Below, piece after piece: positions 23,301-38,300 of a stretch of DNA of 64,000 nt. The notes below the pieces were generated by a model, which was given only the letters and a program-made list of their open reading frames with translations, had not been told where the DNA came from and made no database searches. The stretch's first letter is position 1; the number at the start of each line of letters is the position of its first letter. The DNA is taken from contig JAQFVV010006216.1 in the NCBI GenBank assembly GCA_028023455.1, positions 3,550,877-3,614,876 of the forward strand. The letters run 5' to 3'. The stretch comes from Epiperipatus broadwayi. Lineage: Eukaryota; Onychophora; Udeonychophora; Euonychophora; Peripatidae. The position numbers and the translations under genes were made by a program.

Positions 23301-26300
23301 AAAATATATAATAAGTTCCCAAATCATAAATGAAACAATAAAACATTTAATTTAGAATAAACACATATTAATTTATACATATAAGAAAAATAAATAAATT
23401 TTACTATTCAGTTGTGCGCAATAATTTTATGTTATGAAATAATTTAAGAAAGTTTGTTATTTCGAGGGTAGCTATAAGCAATTCTGAGTTATATAAAAAC
23501 AGTTCACTTTATATGATGAAACCCCGGGGTATGTGATTAGAATGTAATGAAGCATATTAAGTGGATTTCCGTGATCTAGTAGTATTTGAAGTTGCCTTAT
23601 GAAAGCGCAATATATAATTTCTTTCTACAGAGTCTGATATTTAGATGTCCATAAGTAATGGCGGAGCCTTAGGTGGATTCTTGTCTAATATAATTTTCAC
23701 ATCAAATAAATTCATATTTTGGGATGTACGATTCTTTTCTATTTCATTTTATGTTCAGCAATCTGGAGTATTCGCTAGGTTCTTCGGCAGCAGGCGGTTT
23801 ATAGTCAGTTCACATCGGCTGCAGGTGATGAAGCCCTTTATGTATGGTCCTTACTCTGTCATGTTAAATTTTTTTTTTCTATATCTTTATAAGTCTGTCT
23901 CACTCGGCGGACACAATCTAACTGAATAAATGTCTTTTTCCTTTCTCAAATTCTCATTAATTAATTTTTTTGTCTAATTAATTTTCATTTCTCAGACAAA
24001 GGAATTTTTTTTATCGGATCTCCAATCTAATTCTTTTTCTTTTTTTCATATGTCATAGCACTGGCTGGTACGCGAACCCACAACCGTCTGCAACCAACTT
24101 CTTGCTTGCAAGGCGGCCGCGATGACCTCTCGGCTAACAGCACTTGACTAATTCTTTTTCTTTGAATAGGTTTTCCTTTCCAAATTACTTTTACTTCTTT
24201 AAATTTACATTTTCATTGTTTTGGTGGTGCCATCATTCCTGGGATCTATTCTTTTTGGTCAAACATTCTTTGGCTTTTTCTTGGAATTTTATTTTTGCAG
24301 TAATTAGCGATTGTGATTCAAACACAGAATTGCTTGAAGGCACAAACAATATTTCCTTTTCGCTACCCTCGTTAATGTGAAATATAATTGAAACTTAAAT
24401 CAATATTCTAAACAATATATAACATATTTGCGCACAACTGTAATTTTGTCAATTTGTAATATTTTAAAAGTAAAACATTCTAAATAAATAATGCTTACTA
24501 ATCAATTCCTTCCCCATTTATTTTCTAACAAAAAAAAAAAAAGAATAATAAAGAAAAAGAGTTTAAAATTTACTTCACGCACATATATATAAGTATAATT
24601 ATATATATTTTTAACCCTTTATCGCCCGCTTGAATATATACCTGTATTGAGGGTAATGCATACACGCTTTTCACTTTCTTGTAACAGGGTTTGAACCCAG
24701 CTACTGTTACACTATTAAAATATGAACTTTAGTTCGAGTATCGGAGCAGCTTTACAAATGTTTCTGGACACTTGTGTTTCAGTTCTACGGAGACTGTCCG
24801 AACTAAAATAATGGGATGGCATTTCACCATAAGCCCATTTACAAAGAAACATAGCAAATTGTATTGCATGTGTATGCTTTGTAAAAACACATTCATAATG
24901 CTTACTAAAATAATATTAATATTATAACTAAACTAATGTGCAAAATACTTTAGTTTTGTTCTGTGACTACCTTATTCCAATTCACTAATTAGCATACTTA
25001 AAACATGCTAAGGAGGATTTCATTACCAAGTAATTTAGTTTAAAGACTAAATCTGTATAGTTTATATAATAAACTAAGAAGGAGAAAAGCATATTTGGGG
25101 TTTAATTAATTATAATATGCTTTATAATATTCTCACGATTATTTAACTATACATAACTCATTAACATGCAAACCTTAATAAGCTAAAACATAGTAGCTTA
25201 ACTAACATACATATATAAGAATAGGCTTCAAAATGGAGATTTATGTTTGCTGAAAAGCAGCATAAATCAATTACAGGAGAGCTTTTAATCATCTCTCTAA
25301 AATTACTAATATTATTAATCTCTGTTTTGAATTATGGCATGTCATAGTATCGATAAAATAAACAAAATAATATAAATACACCTTTTTTTTAAATTTTCTT
25401 CATGTCAAAGGCAATTTTAAGCATGTCTTTCAAATGCAATATAATTCAGCAAATGTACTTTTCACATATGATACTATGTATTTTAAAATATTTAATGATC
25501 AATAATATAAAATCTAGTTATAATGGACTTTAAAAGTATATAATTTTGAAGCGCAATTATAACCAGACCAATTTTTATATTATATATAATACGTTAATTA
25601 ATGCATTTTTTATATAAAAAAATATTTTTTGTACAATGCTTACATAACATCCATCAACATCAACAGTTTCATACAAAAATTTTTTTTTTTTATAAAAAAC
25701 GGATTAATTAATTAAGGCAATACAAAAATGGAAAAGATAAGATTAAATATATATAATAAGATTGGTAGAATCATGTAGTCATGCAGATTAATATTGTAAT
25801 ATAGATTTAGCACTATGCAATTAAAAAACTGCTGCCCTTGGTTTAAGGAAAGTTGCTTAATTTATAACTAATGTATTTCTTAATGACCTTTTAAATTATA
25901 TTTCTTCAAATCACTGTACTTTGTCTACAAATTAAATGTGAAATTTTACCTTTTACTTCTATAAAAAAGTAATCTAACACATATCTTAATTGAAAATTTC
26001 ATTATTCTTATATATATATCTTTTTCTAATTCTTTTAGAAAGTGAAACGATTTAATTTTTTATATCTTAAAAAATAAAAATTATTGGCCACGATGAATAT
26101 AATGGAGACTATAAAACGGTATTCCTTACAATGTACTTTTATAATTTGCAATATTATAAAAGCATATTTTACATCTTTTAAATTTCATTTTATTATTTTA
26201 ATAAAATCAATTTCAAACTTTGACCATGGTTTACATTTGACAATTTTGAAGTTTGATCCCATGTTCTAGAATATTGCTCATCACTTAAGAAGATCAATTG

Positions 26301-29300
26301 TCAAAATTCTGTCTGGAAATTTGGATGAATTGCTACCATCTAAACTGAATAGATTACTTAAGACTACAATAGATGGCTATGCAGTAGAGTAATATTGCTT
26401 CTAATGCAGATATTGAGAATAAGTACAGAAAGTCATATCACGATTTATTTGATTTAAACCATATAATTCTTTATCTTGTTTAAAAAATAAGCTTATTTAT
26501 AAATGAATATATATTTGCAATCACTATCCTGTAAGATTGTAATATGGTATAGAATAAGAATTCAAAATAATAACTTCCATTTTCATTTATAGAAAATGAC
26601 AACAATAATTAAAAAGAATGATGGTTGATTAAACAAATGAAGATGCATAAAGTGATTTGTAGTTATTCTGAAAATTTCAAAACTGATAAAAATATACTAG
26701 ATTCAACTTCTTTTTAAAGAAAGTAAAGAAAATGAGTAATTCAGAATTATAATACAGATTTAAATGAGTTCAAAATATTAAAATATTACCATCATGGTGT
26801 TTTGAGTAGCAAAACGTATGACACAACCAATTGGTTCATTGCCTTGAGATGTTAAAATAATTGGACTTACTCCAACAACAATTTCTTTGCAAGGTTTACA
26901 TCCTAAATTTTAAAAAAAAGCATTTAAAGTTAATTAAAAAATTTAAAATTTTAGTATATTTTACAACTTACATATAAACATAATAAAAAATTTTACCATA
27001 TTTTTCAGGCTGAGAATAAATGCGAAGTGCATCAGAAATAAATATCTTGAGTGCTGGACCAATCAATAAACAAAACCCAATAACCTAACATAAATCATTA
27101 TTATTATTATTTTATTAAATAATAAAGACTTTATTTAAATATCTGTATTATAAAAATTATTTGCTTTGATCATTTACATATAGATCTGTATTTAGCATGA
27201 TAATAGTGAGAAGATATTTTTTCTAAGTTAATATTTACTACAATTATTATAGCATTTATAATAATTATCCATTGGAAGCTAATCTATAAGGTTAATAAGT
27301 TTTTATCAAAGATTACACACTGCACAATGAATTATCAAAATATCTAAAAAAAAATATTCAGAAGTCAGATCTGCATTTTTATACTATGAAAATGTAAATA
27401 TATATATATGGAGAGAAAGATGCTGGAGTGTGTAATCTAGAAGTCCTTATGTCATTTTAAATTATAATTTTAGAAAATTTTTATAATAAACAAGGTTAAT
27501 TACTGAAGATTTTGTATACCAGTTTTATATAAATTTCTTTGATAAGTGGATTAGTAGAGAATGACTTTATTGTCAGTCATCAAATTGTTTGTGGAAAATC
27601 ATTTAAAAACAGTTGCAAATTTATCACAGTTCATATTTGGAATAATAAATTCTTTTTTCTATTAATTATCTACTATGCAGCAATGAAGACCATGTGATAG
27701 TCATACATCTAAATTCTTAAGTAGTTTCTGATTATTGGTTTCCATAGAAAGCATTAGATTTAAACATATACATTCAGCAACAACTTTTTCTTCTCTTGTA
27801 TTTTCAAACTAATAAGTTGAAATTTAAATTCTCTATAATATTGAGCTTAAATGAAAATGTTTTATAGTTATATAAATCTAACATTAGGTAAGCAATTTAG
27901 TGCCATCAGTTTTATGCTAGCCATTAACAAGTATGAATTACATAAACATTATATGATTTTCTGTGCTTATTGTCTTTTTCAGAGCCTTCTATTGCATGCT
28001 TAAATAATGAATGAATATTAGATAAAAATTCTACAGGCACCAAATCTTCATAAAATTTGTCAATGTCTTGAATATCATCATGATTATGGTGAAGTATTTG
28101 AATAAAATCCATGCTGATTTAATTTTAATAACTCAATTTTCAGAGGAGATTAATGTAAGTTTGTATCATTTACATTCTTTTAAAACAGCTCTAGGATTCT
28201 TGGGACACTTTCTATATAAGATATATGGTAAAGATATCTGTTCAAAATAATTAAATATCATATGATCATCATTTAATTATGCTTACACATGTTATTAAAA
28301 TAGTAGCAAACTTTCCATACAGTAGTGCCACCTAGTACAAGCCATTGCAATCAATGGATGCAAAAATATTTGTGCATAAAATCTCTATCTAGTGCCTACT
28401 CATCCAATATCCCCAGACTATTTTCTAGCTTGTGCTTTTCATTAGTGAGGAACCTTGGTTTGCACTGGTTGGCACTATTGTGGGGAGAGTTGAGAAAATA
28501 CTACTGTTTTAACAGCTTGTGTAAGCATAGGAAATGGAGATCATGTGATGTTTAGTGGTTTAATACCATGTCATGCCCATGGGATAATAGTGACTATGGT
28601 TACAAAAGAACCAAAGATACCAAAATGTACAGTAATTGAACTGGGCTCAGATTTGTATGACTAAACAAGTGAATAAGCTTGAATTGAAAACTTTACTGTG
28701 TTTTTATTTTGAACAGAGAGCTTTATAATTAACTGAAAAAGTAAAAGATAGTTGTTATAGGGTTGCATTAGATCCAAAGATCTAGGCGCTGTACTTTCAG
28801 ATCCAAGGCTCCTCACTATGAAAGCCATGAGCTAGAAACTAATCTGAAGATATTGGATGAGTAGGAAGAACTATATACAGATTTTATACACAAACTTCTT
28901 ACATCCATTGATTACTATTGTAGTACTATTGTATGAAGAATTTATCACTGTTTTAAAGACATCTGTTATTTGCAGATTAAGCAGAAAATGTACAAGTGAA
29001 TCAGATTTTAATGCAATCAATGTCTACAGACTAGTCTCTTTTTTGCATATTTGATTATCATTCAAATTGAATAAAAATATATCAGTAATTTTTCTTATTG
29101 CTTAACTTTTAAAAGAAATTTGTGGAAGAGTTATCATTACTGGGTGTAATAAGTACATATATACTAAGAATTACACAACACCATTAGATTTTAATTCTAA
29201 AGAGATAGTGATGATTCTATTATAAATTAGAATCAATCAATGGATTGTGAATGTCTAGTTAATACTTAAATACTTAATTGTAAAATATGGAGTTTTACTC

Positions 29301-32300
29301 ATTTCATTTGAATTGCTCTGTGCAGTTTAATGCAGAGATACAGTGGTAGACTTTGGAGCTCAAAATTCATAGCATGTAGCTTAACTCTATATGACTTCTG
29401 ATACTTGAACTTCCTATAAACTGCCAAGAAATAAATCATTCAATTATTTATTTTCATTTCATTCATTTCCAGACATATCTATGCTTAGATAATTTATACA
29501 AATAAACTGTTCTGATCCATATTTAAATATTCTTTAAAATTAGTATTATTATAAATGAATTGAGGCTATTATTGACACTGGAAAGATTCATAACAATAAA
29601 TAAGGAAAGTGTATTAAAATAATATATCATAATAGTTATTGCACTGTAATATGAAAGAGATAAGAATCTCTTCATTTATATTATAGTTTCTTAAACAAAT
29701 ACAAAGACACATAAGTGAAAACCTTTTGCAAGAAACATAAATCTTGCAAATAAATATAAAACAAGAAGAAAGTACATTTAATTAATGACTTGCCTTCAAA
29801 TCCAACAGTTTTACTAACTTTTATTTTTTTTAATTAAAGAATTGGAATTCTCTATAATTAAGAGTATAAAAAGATATTTATATGTGAAATATGAGATATG
29901 CTTTTTTTTAGTTGTTAATAATTGTTTTAAAAATGATTCAAAAAATCTATTATTTATACTACATTCATATACATTACATGCTAAGTTTAATTGCTGTGTG
30001 TAATTAAGGAACAAAGACAACTAATGGCATAAAAAGCTCAAGATAAAAGCCTTGATACTAGAATAAGTGACTGATAATGATAAGATGAATGAAAGAGAAG
30101 AGAGAAAAAGAGAAAGAGTATATTAATGATATTGCTTCTATTAGAAGCAGAATCTAATTTTTAATAGGACAACCATACATTTTAATTAGTTTGCTTTCTC
30201 TCCTACAGTTAATGCTTTCATATTTTAAATTTGAATATTTTAGTTATTCGCAAATAATAGTAATATAATGTTTCTTTATAGAGATTATTAAGTTCCTGTT
30301 ATTAGGTAATTCAGTTTATATAACTTACAATAAGTAATTGCATTAAAAAAAAATCTTGGCTTGAAAATTTTTCAGCAATTTGATATAATTCCTAATCCAT
30401 AAAGTTTAAGATTTGCCATGACATATTACACGATGAAATCATTTACCATGTGAACTGAAGCCAAAGGCAACATACATTAGAATGATTATATCAACATTAT
30501 AAGCTTTTTTTTTTTTTTTTTTGTCCATGTTAGATTCTTTGCTCACAATTAGAATGAATGATTAGATTATTTATTTATTTAGTATATGAAATGTTTTTGG
30601 AACAGATTAACTATTAACAAAATATCGTAAAGAAACCAATAAAGATTCCAAACAATAAATAGATTCACTAATGTTTTTATTAAATCCTTCAATTCTGCCA
30701 TTGTAAATTTGACAGTCATTAACTACGCGAGTCATGGTTTGTGTTTGTCCACATCTTCATTGATCAGTGGCTGATAAATTCCATTTATGAAATGATTGAA
30801 TGTAGCAGTCTTGGATTATCCTAAATCTGTTAGATGAGACTTCAATTGTATGTAGAAAGATCAAAACTAATTGATTTTATTAGTTGAATCTGTAAAAAAA
30901 GTAATCCATTTTACATGCATGGTTGAACATCTTAGAAAGGGAATCTTTTTTCAAATAAACTTTAAGTGGAGAAACTATATTTTGAATTAAACAGGTAAAA
31001 CTCTCCATTGTGCTAGCATAAGAGATGGTGATCATGTCATATATTTTGAATTATTGGTGAATTCTAATATCTGGTAGAGGATAAGTGAAAGAATAGGAAA
31101 CCATTGTAAACAGATAGATCTGACTGTGCCAGTAATATTTCTTATGATAATATTAAATTGATTTTCTAAAAGTTTAGTTGTGAAACTTTTTTTCCCAAAC
31201 AAGAACATAGTCCATAAAATTTTTGCATCATAATTTCAAATAGTGCCAAATAGCTTCAAAGAGGCTGTTTCTAAAAATTACTTTGTGTTTAACCTTTAAT
31301 AAATGAGGGAAATAAGTTAGGCTATGGTCCAAAGTTATTTCTAAATAGCATGAGATAAGATTGTGTTTCAGTCTATTATTGCAAAATGCTTTTTTTTTTT
31401 TAGATAAAATTGAGAATAATGTCTTCACAGGATTAGGAATAAGTTATCAGTCTTCAAAAAAGAATTTGCAATCTTTTCATATCTTAATTGAGAGACTTTT
31501 CTATTTCAGGAAAGGTTACCAAGTCACATCTTGTTCCTAGAAGATCATGATAGGTAAGAGAAATAAATCTTAATTGTTTTTCTGAATTTAAATTTTTTAG
31601 AAACTTTCAGAAAGCCATTTCTTCAAACAGAATCATAAGCTGAGGTTAGATCAATAAAGTACTATCAACTTTTAATTTACTTCGAAAATCTTTTCAATAT
31701 GAATTGTTAAAGCTAAAACATGTTCTTAGCAGCTTTTCTTTACCAAAATCAGTCTGTTCTAAAGATAAATTATTCTCACCTATTAGCAAAATTTTTGTTA
31801 ATATAATTCTCTCAAATAGCTTGTAAAATAACCATATTAATGATATTGGGCAATACTTTTTGAATCATTGTTGAATGTATTTGGTTGTAAAACTACTTCA
31901 GTTTTGCTTTTATGACAAATTTGTATGAATAATATATTGAAATGTCCAACCATGTTTTGGATTTAGATCCTCAATTTTCTCATTGCTCCTGACATTTTTT
32001 TCTAGTTTAGCACAATTAAGGGCAGTTCTGCTGTAAAAATATTTTTTCCATTTTTATTTAGTTTAAATTTAGAAATCTGATATATGAGAATGGCAATTTT
32101 ATTAGCACTGCAGTATGAATTCTTTTGGAAGTGTTTTTATAACCATCAAGCTTACATAAAACTGATCAGGTTTTTCTCATAAAATTTTGTTTTTCCATGG
32201 TTTTTTTCTCACTCTTTTTTTCTGGGATCATTCAAATGAATAACAGCTTTCCGTGATTCATCTTTAAGTAGCATATATTAATATGTGAAACAAATTTTCT

Positions 32301-35300
32301 TCACATGAACACCAGAATTTAATTTGATGAACTCCTGGTTCAAGACAGAAAATTATGAAAACTCACAATAAATCTATTATTGTGAACAAAACAAACAAGT
32401 AATTATGAACAAGTAATAACACTTTACAACAGCCAGTAGTAGTTTGTCATTGCTTGCCAATTTATTTCATCATCTTAATATTTAGGACTACATCATAAAA
32501 TTTTAATAAGCCTTTACTTTAGTTTTAAAAGTACTTTTCATCAATAAAAAATAATATCAAATAATATTATAATGCAAAAAAAAAAAAAGATTTAAAAAGT
32601 ATTATAGAAATACTTACATTGAAATGTTTCATGCTTTCTTTTAGAGACAAATATGTAGAATTCTCCATTTGTATAACATCTTTGAAAATTAAATATTCAT
32701 CAATATAAACAGAAGACTTCAATTGCAACCTAAAATTCGAAAGAGAGATATTTTTAAAAGAAAGCAAGTTTTTTAAAATCCTACATAAATCTCAATATTT
32801 CTTTCTTTTTTTTTTTTTTAAAAGGTGAAAAGCCATCCCTATGTTATGATGTTCAAAACTTTAAATAGATGTATTATGAATTAATTATCCTTTCTATGCA
32901 GTCTTATATCAAAAAATCTTTTTGAGTACATTAATTAAATTTATACTTATATGATCAAAGTTAGTATAAAATATCCCAACAAGTACTTTTTATATAGCTC
33001 AGGAATGACCCTTCTACAGGAGAAAGCTGCTTCAGTCTTAGAATAAATGATCATAATAGTTTGTTTTTTTTTAAAACAAGCATGATTCTTTAATGTATAT
33101 TGTTTTTATTATGTAAAAATATTTATGATATGCAATATATTACAAACGTAATACATAATAAAATGTGAAAGTTAAATTAGGTTCTTAAAGTTCAACATTA
33201 AATTACATTTATAGTTATAAAATAATATTATTAATAAGCACCTGTGCATCTTAATAAAGCAAGAGCTTAATAAACTTTATGATACTATTCTAACACTGAA
33301 ATGTTACAATAAATTATGTAAATGGAGATGCAATCACTGATAAACTACCACTAACAACAATTAAGTTTTGACATTTCATCATAATACAAGTAGTCCCTGA
33401 CTTTCATAAATTTTACTTTCATGCAATTTGCTATTTAGTATGAAGGGCAATAGAAAAAGACACAATGTGTTATGAAACTTTTTATTAAGAAAAGAAACAA
33501 TCGAATTATCTCTTGATAAATTTATAAACAAATAAAGTGTTATTTATGAATATGTTGTAAGGGGTAGCTTACAACTCAATCATTCTAATCAAGATTAACC
33601 CACTTATTAAATTAAATCCATCTTAAAACTTGTATTAATAATGGGGATGTTGTTTGATTATTTTTAGCATATATATATATGTGTGTGTGTATATAATGTA
33701 TTTATTTATACTAACATTTAAACAAAGAAATTGTGATAGATTATTGTTTTTTATAATGAATCATTTAGTACAGCAAAATATAGAAAAAGAAATTATATAT
33801 ATATTACTAAACAAGCTTTAATATATTGTGTTATACATTCTAAATTGAACAATAAAAGATAATGCAAACTGAAACTAGGTAAACTTGGAGATGATCTGAT
33901 GTCAAGTTAAGTAACTAGGGAACTGAGTATGAGAATAAAATCATGATTTTACTATTTTTTTTAATGAAATTATTGTTAATAGAATGAACATAACAATAAG
34001 CAGCTATGTCGATTTAATAGGAAATGAAAATTTTAGTGCACCACACGATGTAAATCATGGGCAGTATAAAAGCAAAATCAATTTAAATTCTTTCTTCTTG
34101 AAAATAATTTGTATGCTTAATGAACTAATATCAATTGAATTAAAATTTCGAATGCTGAAAAATGGAGTCTGTTGTTCAAAATTACAAGAGTTGCTAATCA
34201 AGTACTGTAGTATAAATTATATCAAATTTAACAGTAATAGTTATAAAGTGAAATTAAGTAAATTTTATAAATTTTTGTAATAACTAGATTATTTTCTGAT
34301 CGTGAATGAAAAAGTTTTAGTATTTTTAAATCTCGACAGCAAAAGAACACAGATACTGTTAATAGTTAAAGCAAAATATAAATAATTTATCTGACATATA
34401 TAAAAATTCTTCAATATTAAATCATAACTCATGTTTACAGATAGTTATATAATATTACTCTGAAATGCATATGGGGTAAAACAGTTGTGCTGTGGTGTTG
34501 ACTGCTTTCTTCCCTAACATGACTGCATAAAACTTCCATTTTCTACTTTATCATTGCACCCAAAAAGATGCCTACTGTCCAAGTAGTATATACAGGAGAA
34601 TTAAGAAATGGATCAACTAAGGGTCAATGTGTTTATATTTTAAATGACACCAGGAGACAATCCTTTGCCAGAGAGAAGTGATATGGAGAGATAAACTGCT
34701 TATTGGAAATTTCCACAACAAAACATCATGAACTATTATCAGGATGATCCAATGAACTTTGTTTCAACCATTAATTTTCATCAAGTGATTAATATTGTAA
34801 AATTTTCTTTGATTTTTTATTTATTTGTTACTTTATTTTTATACTCAGAAACATAAACTTCACAGTTTATGCTGTGAGAGATTTCATTTTCAGTGTTAGT
34901 AAAAAAAAGGGGTGGGTGGGAGGGATAGTTAACTTAGTTATTTTTTTTTTAGTATTGTAAATAAAGTTTAGATCAACCCAGAAAATTTCTGGCAACTTGA
35001 CATCTAGTTATCCATATAAATGGAAGTAAGAGCTTCATCTATTATCTCAGATTAATTACAACATTTGAGAGATTACAAAGTTCAAGTTATTTGTTTCTTA
35101 TTGTTGATTAACAACTGTTATATGTTATTTTGGTATGAATGACTAACTGTCTTGTGAAAATTCCTTTATCTATCATATGTATTTAGACTTAGTTGGGAAA
35201 CCTAATCAAGTAGATCGTTTTCAAACAGGAATGAACATGTCAATGGATAACTCAGATAGTTAGTGCCATGATCATTTTAAATCATTAATATTTTTTACTT

Positions 35301-38300
35301 TTATTTTTCATGATCTTGTAAATAATGAGTATCATAATGAATTTTTACCATCGGGAAAGGGGATGGAACTATAAAATTATTAACTGATGGAATGGTAGAG
35401 ATTCATATTTGACACATACTTAATTACATTTCTTTATTATTGTTAAAATATTTTATTTCTAATTTGTTTCATCATGTTTAATAAATGTTAAACAGTTTAA
35501 ATTATTCCAGTCTCTGATTTATTGAGTTAACTTTGCATTTAACAGTCAACTATCAATCTTAATAGGCACACCTATTTTACTCTAATAGTTTTATAACAAA
35601 TTGAGTACCAATAATGCTAGTTGTAACCTATATAAAGATGAGAAAGTTGCTACATGTATCTGTTTATACCTGTTAAGAGAGTCAAAGGCAAATTATCACT
35701 GGGTTCGAATATTAGGGCATAATGATATTGGAAAGGGACGAGATGTGGATGAACTAACCTAAATTGTATCTGAAATTAATAAATAGGTATAGAGCTAGTC
35801 AGTTAAAGGTAGATGCAATTTTTGGTTAGGCATTTCATCATGTTATTATCAGCATCCTATCAGAAGACCCAAAGTCTGACCATAGTTAGATGCTACTTTT
35901 TTCCCTTTTCCAACCTGGTGGAATTGTGTGGACCGTTACAATGCTAATACATCTCATTAAAAATTATATATTTTAAAAACCACCTTTTGATGTTTTTTTT
36001 TACAATGCTCTACCTTTGTACATTTCAACTTTGGTACATGTATCAGGAAACAATTAAGTACAAAAGTCTACTAAGTAAGAAAGTTAACTTATATAAAATA
36101 CAATTTTATGAATCATAAAACATTAATTATAGTGAAAATTATTGTTAAATTTTTGAAATGAAAATTGTTTTTTTTTTTAAAAAAAAAAAAGTTGAAATGT
36201 GATTTATGAATAATTTATACAATGTCTTCTGTTCCAAGAAGAATTATTTAATTCTTCAAATATAACTTCCAATTTTAGTTCAAAATATTTTTTCATTATA
36301 ACAGCTTTCTTAATTTTTTTAATTTAAAGAAATAAGATACTAGAGGTCACATGATATTTGATATCCCCATCTTTCTCATATTTTTTTTTCAAAGTAATCA
36401 ATCTCTGGTCTAATGAATGACTAATAAAAAAAATATTAATATGACCAATTCCCATCTTCAATTTAGGCTGGCAATTTAAAATAGAATGAATAAATAAATC
36501 ATATAATTTATTTTAAAAATATTTTAAATTGATTGATATTATACATTGATATGCCTGAGACTTTTTTCAATTTAAATATTGCCTACCAATTAATCACCTT
36601 CAATTTAAACTGTCCAGAAAAACTATTCAAGCTTTATAATCATGTAATACATCATGTGATAGATCTATCCTTTTTATAAGCGTCCACCATTTTGTTTTAA
36701 CTATAAAAATAAAAATATAGTAATACAAAATCACTTGAGTTTTAAAAATGGAAAAATTATTTACCAGTTATTATAAACAACTTTTAGTAACAATTAATTG
36801 GATATTCCTATTTATTTTTAAATTTATAAAAATTATGAGCTATTGTTAAAATTTTAATAGAAATTATTTTTTATTAGAATAATAAATATTTATATTACAT
36901 TTAGAAAAATGAATAATATTATGTTACATTTTGATATAAAAATACAATGTAAGCTTATTAGGTAATCTGTAAATACTTTTCTTGCTATAGTATGTATATA
37001 TAAATTGCAAACAGTTAATGTATTTGTCCCTTGAAAATATATACATAAACTTATTACTATAAATTATTTAATAAAAAAAAAAACAACATTTAATTGTTAT
37101 CTTAAAAAAAAATGAAAATGAGAAGGCAATCTGAAAAATACTAATCAACAAAAGTGTCATGTGTATGTTCGTATATATATATTGCAAGTCTTTAAAGTAT
37201 TTACCCCTTGAAAATGTATACATAAATTTAATATTTAGATTAAACGCTTGGAAGCACATACTAAGAAAAGCTTGAAAATGAAATTCTTATATGAAGTAAA
37301 AAATAAGAATGGCTAAAATGGAATTCTTACACACTTAATATAGTAAGCTGAGCATGCTTTCGATATCTTTATAATATCGTAATCACAGTAATACAGCTGC
37401 AAAGTGTGGCAAATGGTGTGATATAAAGAATATGTAAATAAGTAGATTTACATTTTAGAGAGGAGGAAGCAGGATTAATTTTTGTTTATGGCATTGGTAT
37501 TGTTGATAATATGCCAAGGCTCCTTTACCTTATGTCTTATGTCATTCCATTCTAAACATACCACACTTACTGATGTAGATTTATAGCGAAATTTGTTTTT
37601 GTGATCTACAAATATGTATTTATAGTCAGAGCTGTTCTTGAGTCTTTTATACAAATATTGGTGCAGGGTGACTCATGTTGCCAGGCTAGCACAAGATTCT
37701 CTCAAATTGATCGCATTGCAATTAACGTGATTGTAGAAAATCTTGTACATGATTTGGGGTGTCTGTTCAGGGAGGAGTTTGTCTTTGGAGTTATTAATTA
37801 AGTGGTTTAGAGTAGATGGGGTTTGGAACTGATTCTGTATATTTCTGAGCAAACGTTTTTTTATACTTTTAAACATGTTGGGAATTTAAGGTAGAGATAG
37901 GTTTAACATCAATTGGAATAGGTCTGGAATTGATTTTGATATAAAATGTATTAACAATATTAATGAGCATCCTGTATTGAAACAGTAAGGTCTGCTTTGC
38001 AGATCTTCGTTTCACCTTTTCTCACCTATTTCCTACCTCATACCTTAGTTTGAACCCCAATCTATCGTAGTGTGTCTGCAATACGCTTATATACCGAAAA
38101 TCCCGCCTAATTTTAAACCCCGAGTACAATGCTCATATTATATATATATAAGTCATTCCCAAATAAATAAAAGATTATAGATTATGTATATGTTCACATA
38201 ATTTTGATTTATTAAAAAGTAGGTTATATAAGTCGTAATTGCGCACACACTATGATATGCATTTTAAAACATATCAAAATTATAAATTGTTAAAGTTATT

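Larger units (their letters stand above)
19546..24716 (-). mobile_element. Complete non-autonomous LTR retrotransposon
   Basis: Two long direct repeats of about 2 kb (19551-21513 and 22604-24711) flank only 1090 nt of internal sequence. The whole is bordered by the 5-bp duplication CTATT (19546-19550 and 24712-24716). On the minus strand each LTR begins TGTAACAG and ends about GATGCCCATTAA. Just upstream of the 3' LTR lies a purine run, ACAGGGGGGCAT (near 21514-21525), the expected polypurine tract. TGGCTTTCC after the 5' LTR is a candidate primer binding site. No protease, RT or integrase fits, so it must borrow enzymes. It lies in ureD intron 7 in the gene's direction. Confidence 0.85.

Noticed and set aside
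24060-24147. Functional tRNA gene
   Set aside because: A and B boxes are present, but the acceptor and anticodon stems do not pair, and the unit has SINE-type target duplications.
33984-34280. 98-codon plus-strand frame
   Set aside because: Composition is Asn/Lys/Ile-rich as expected for AT-rich noise, and no known motif is visible.
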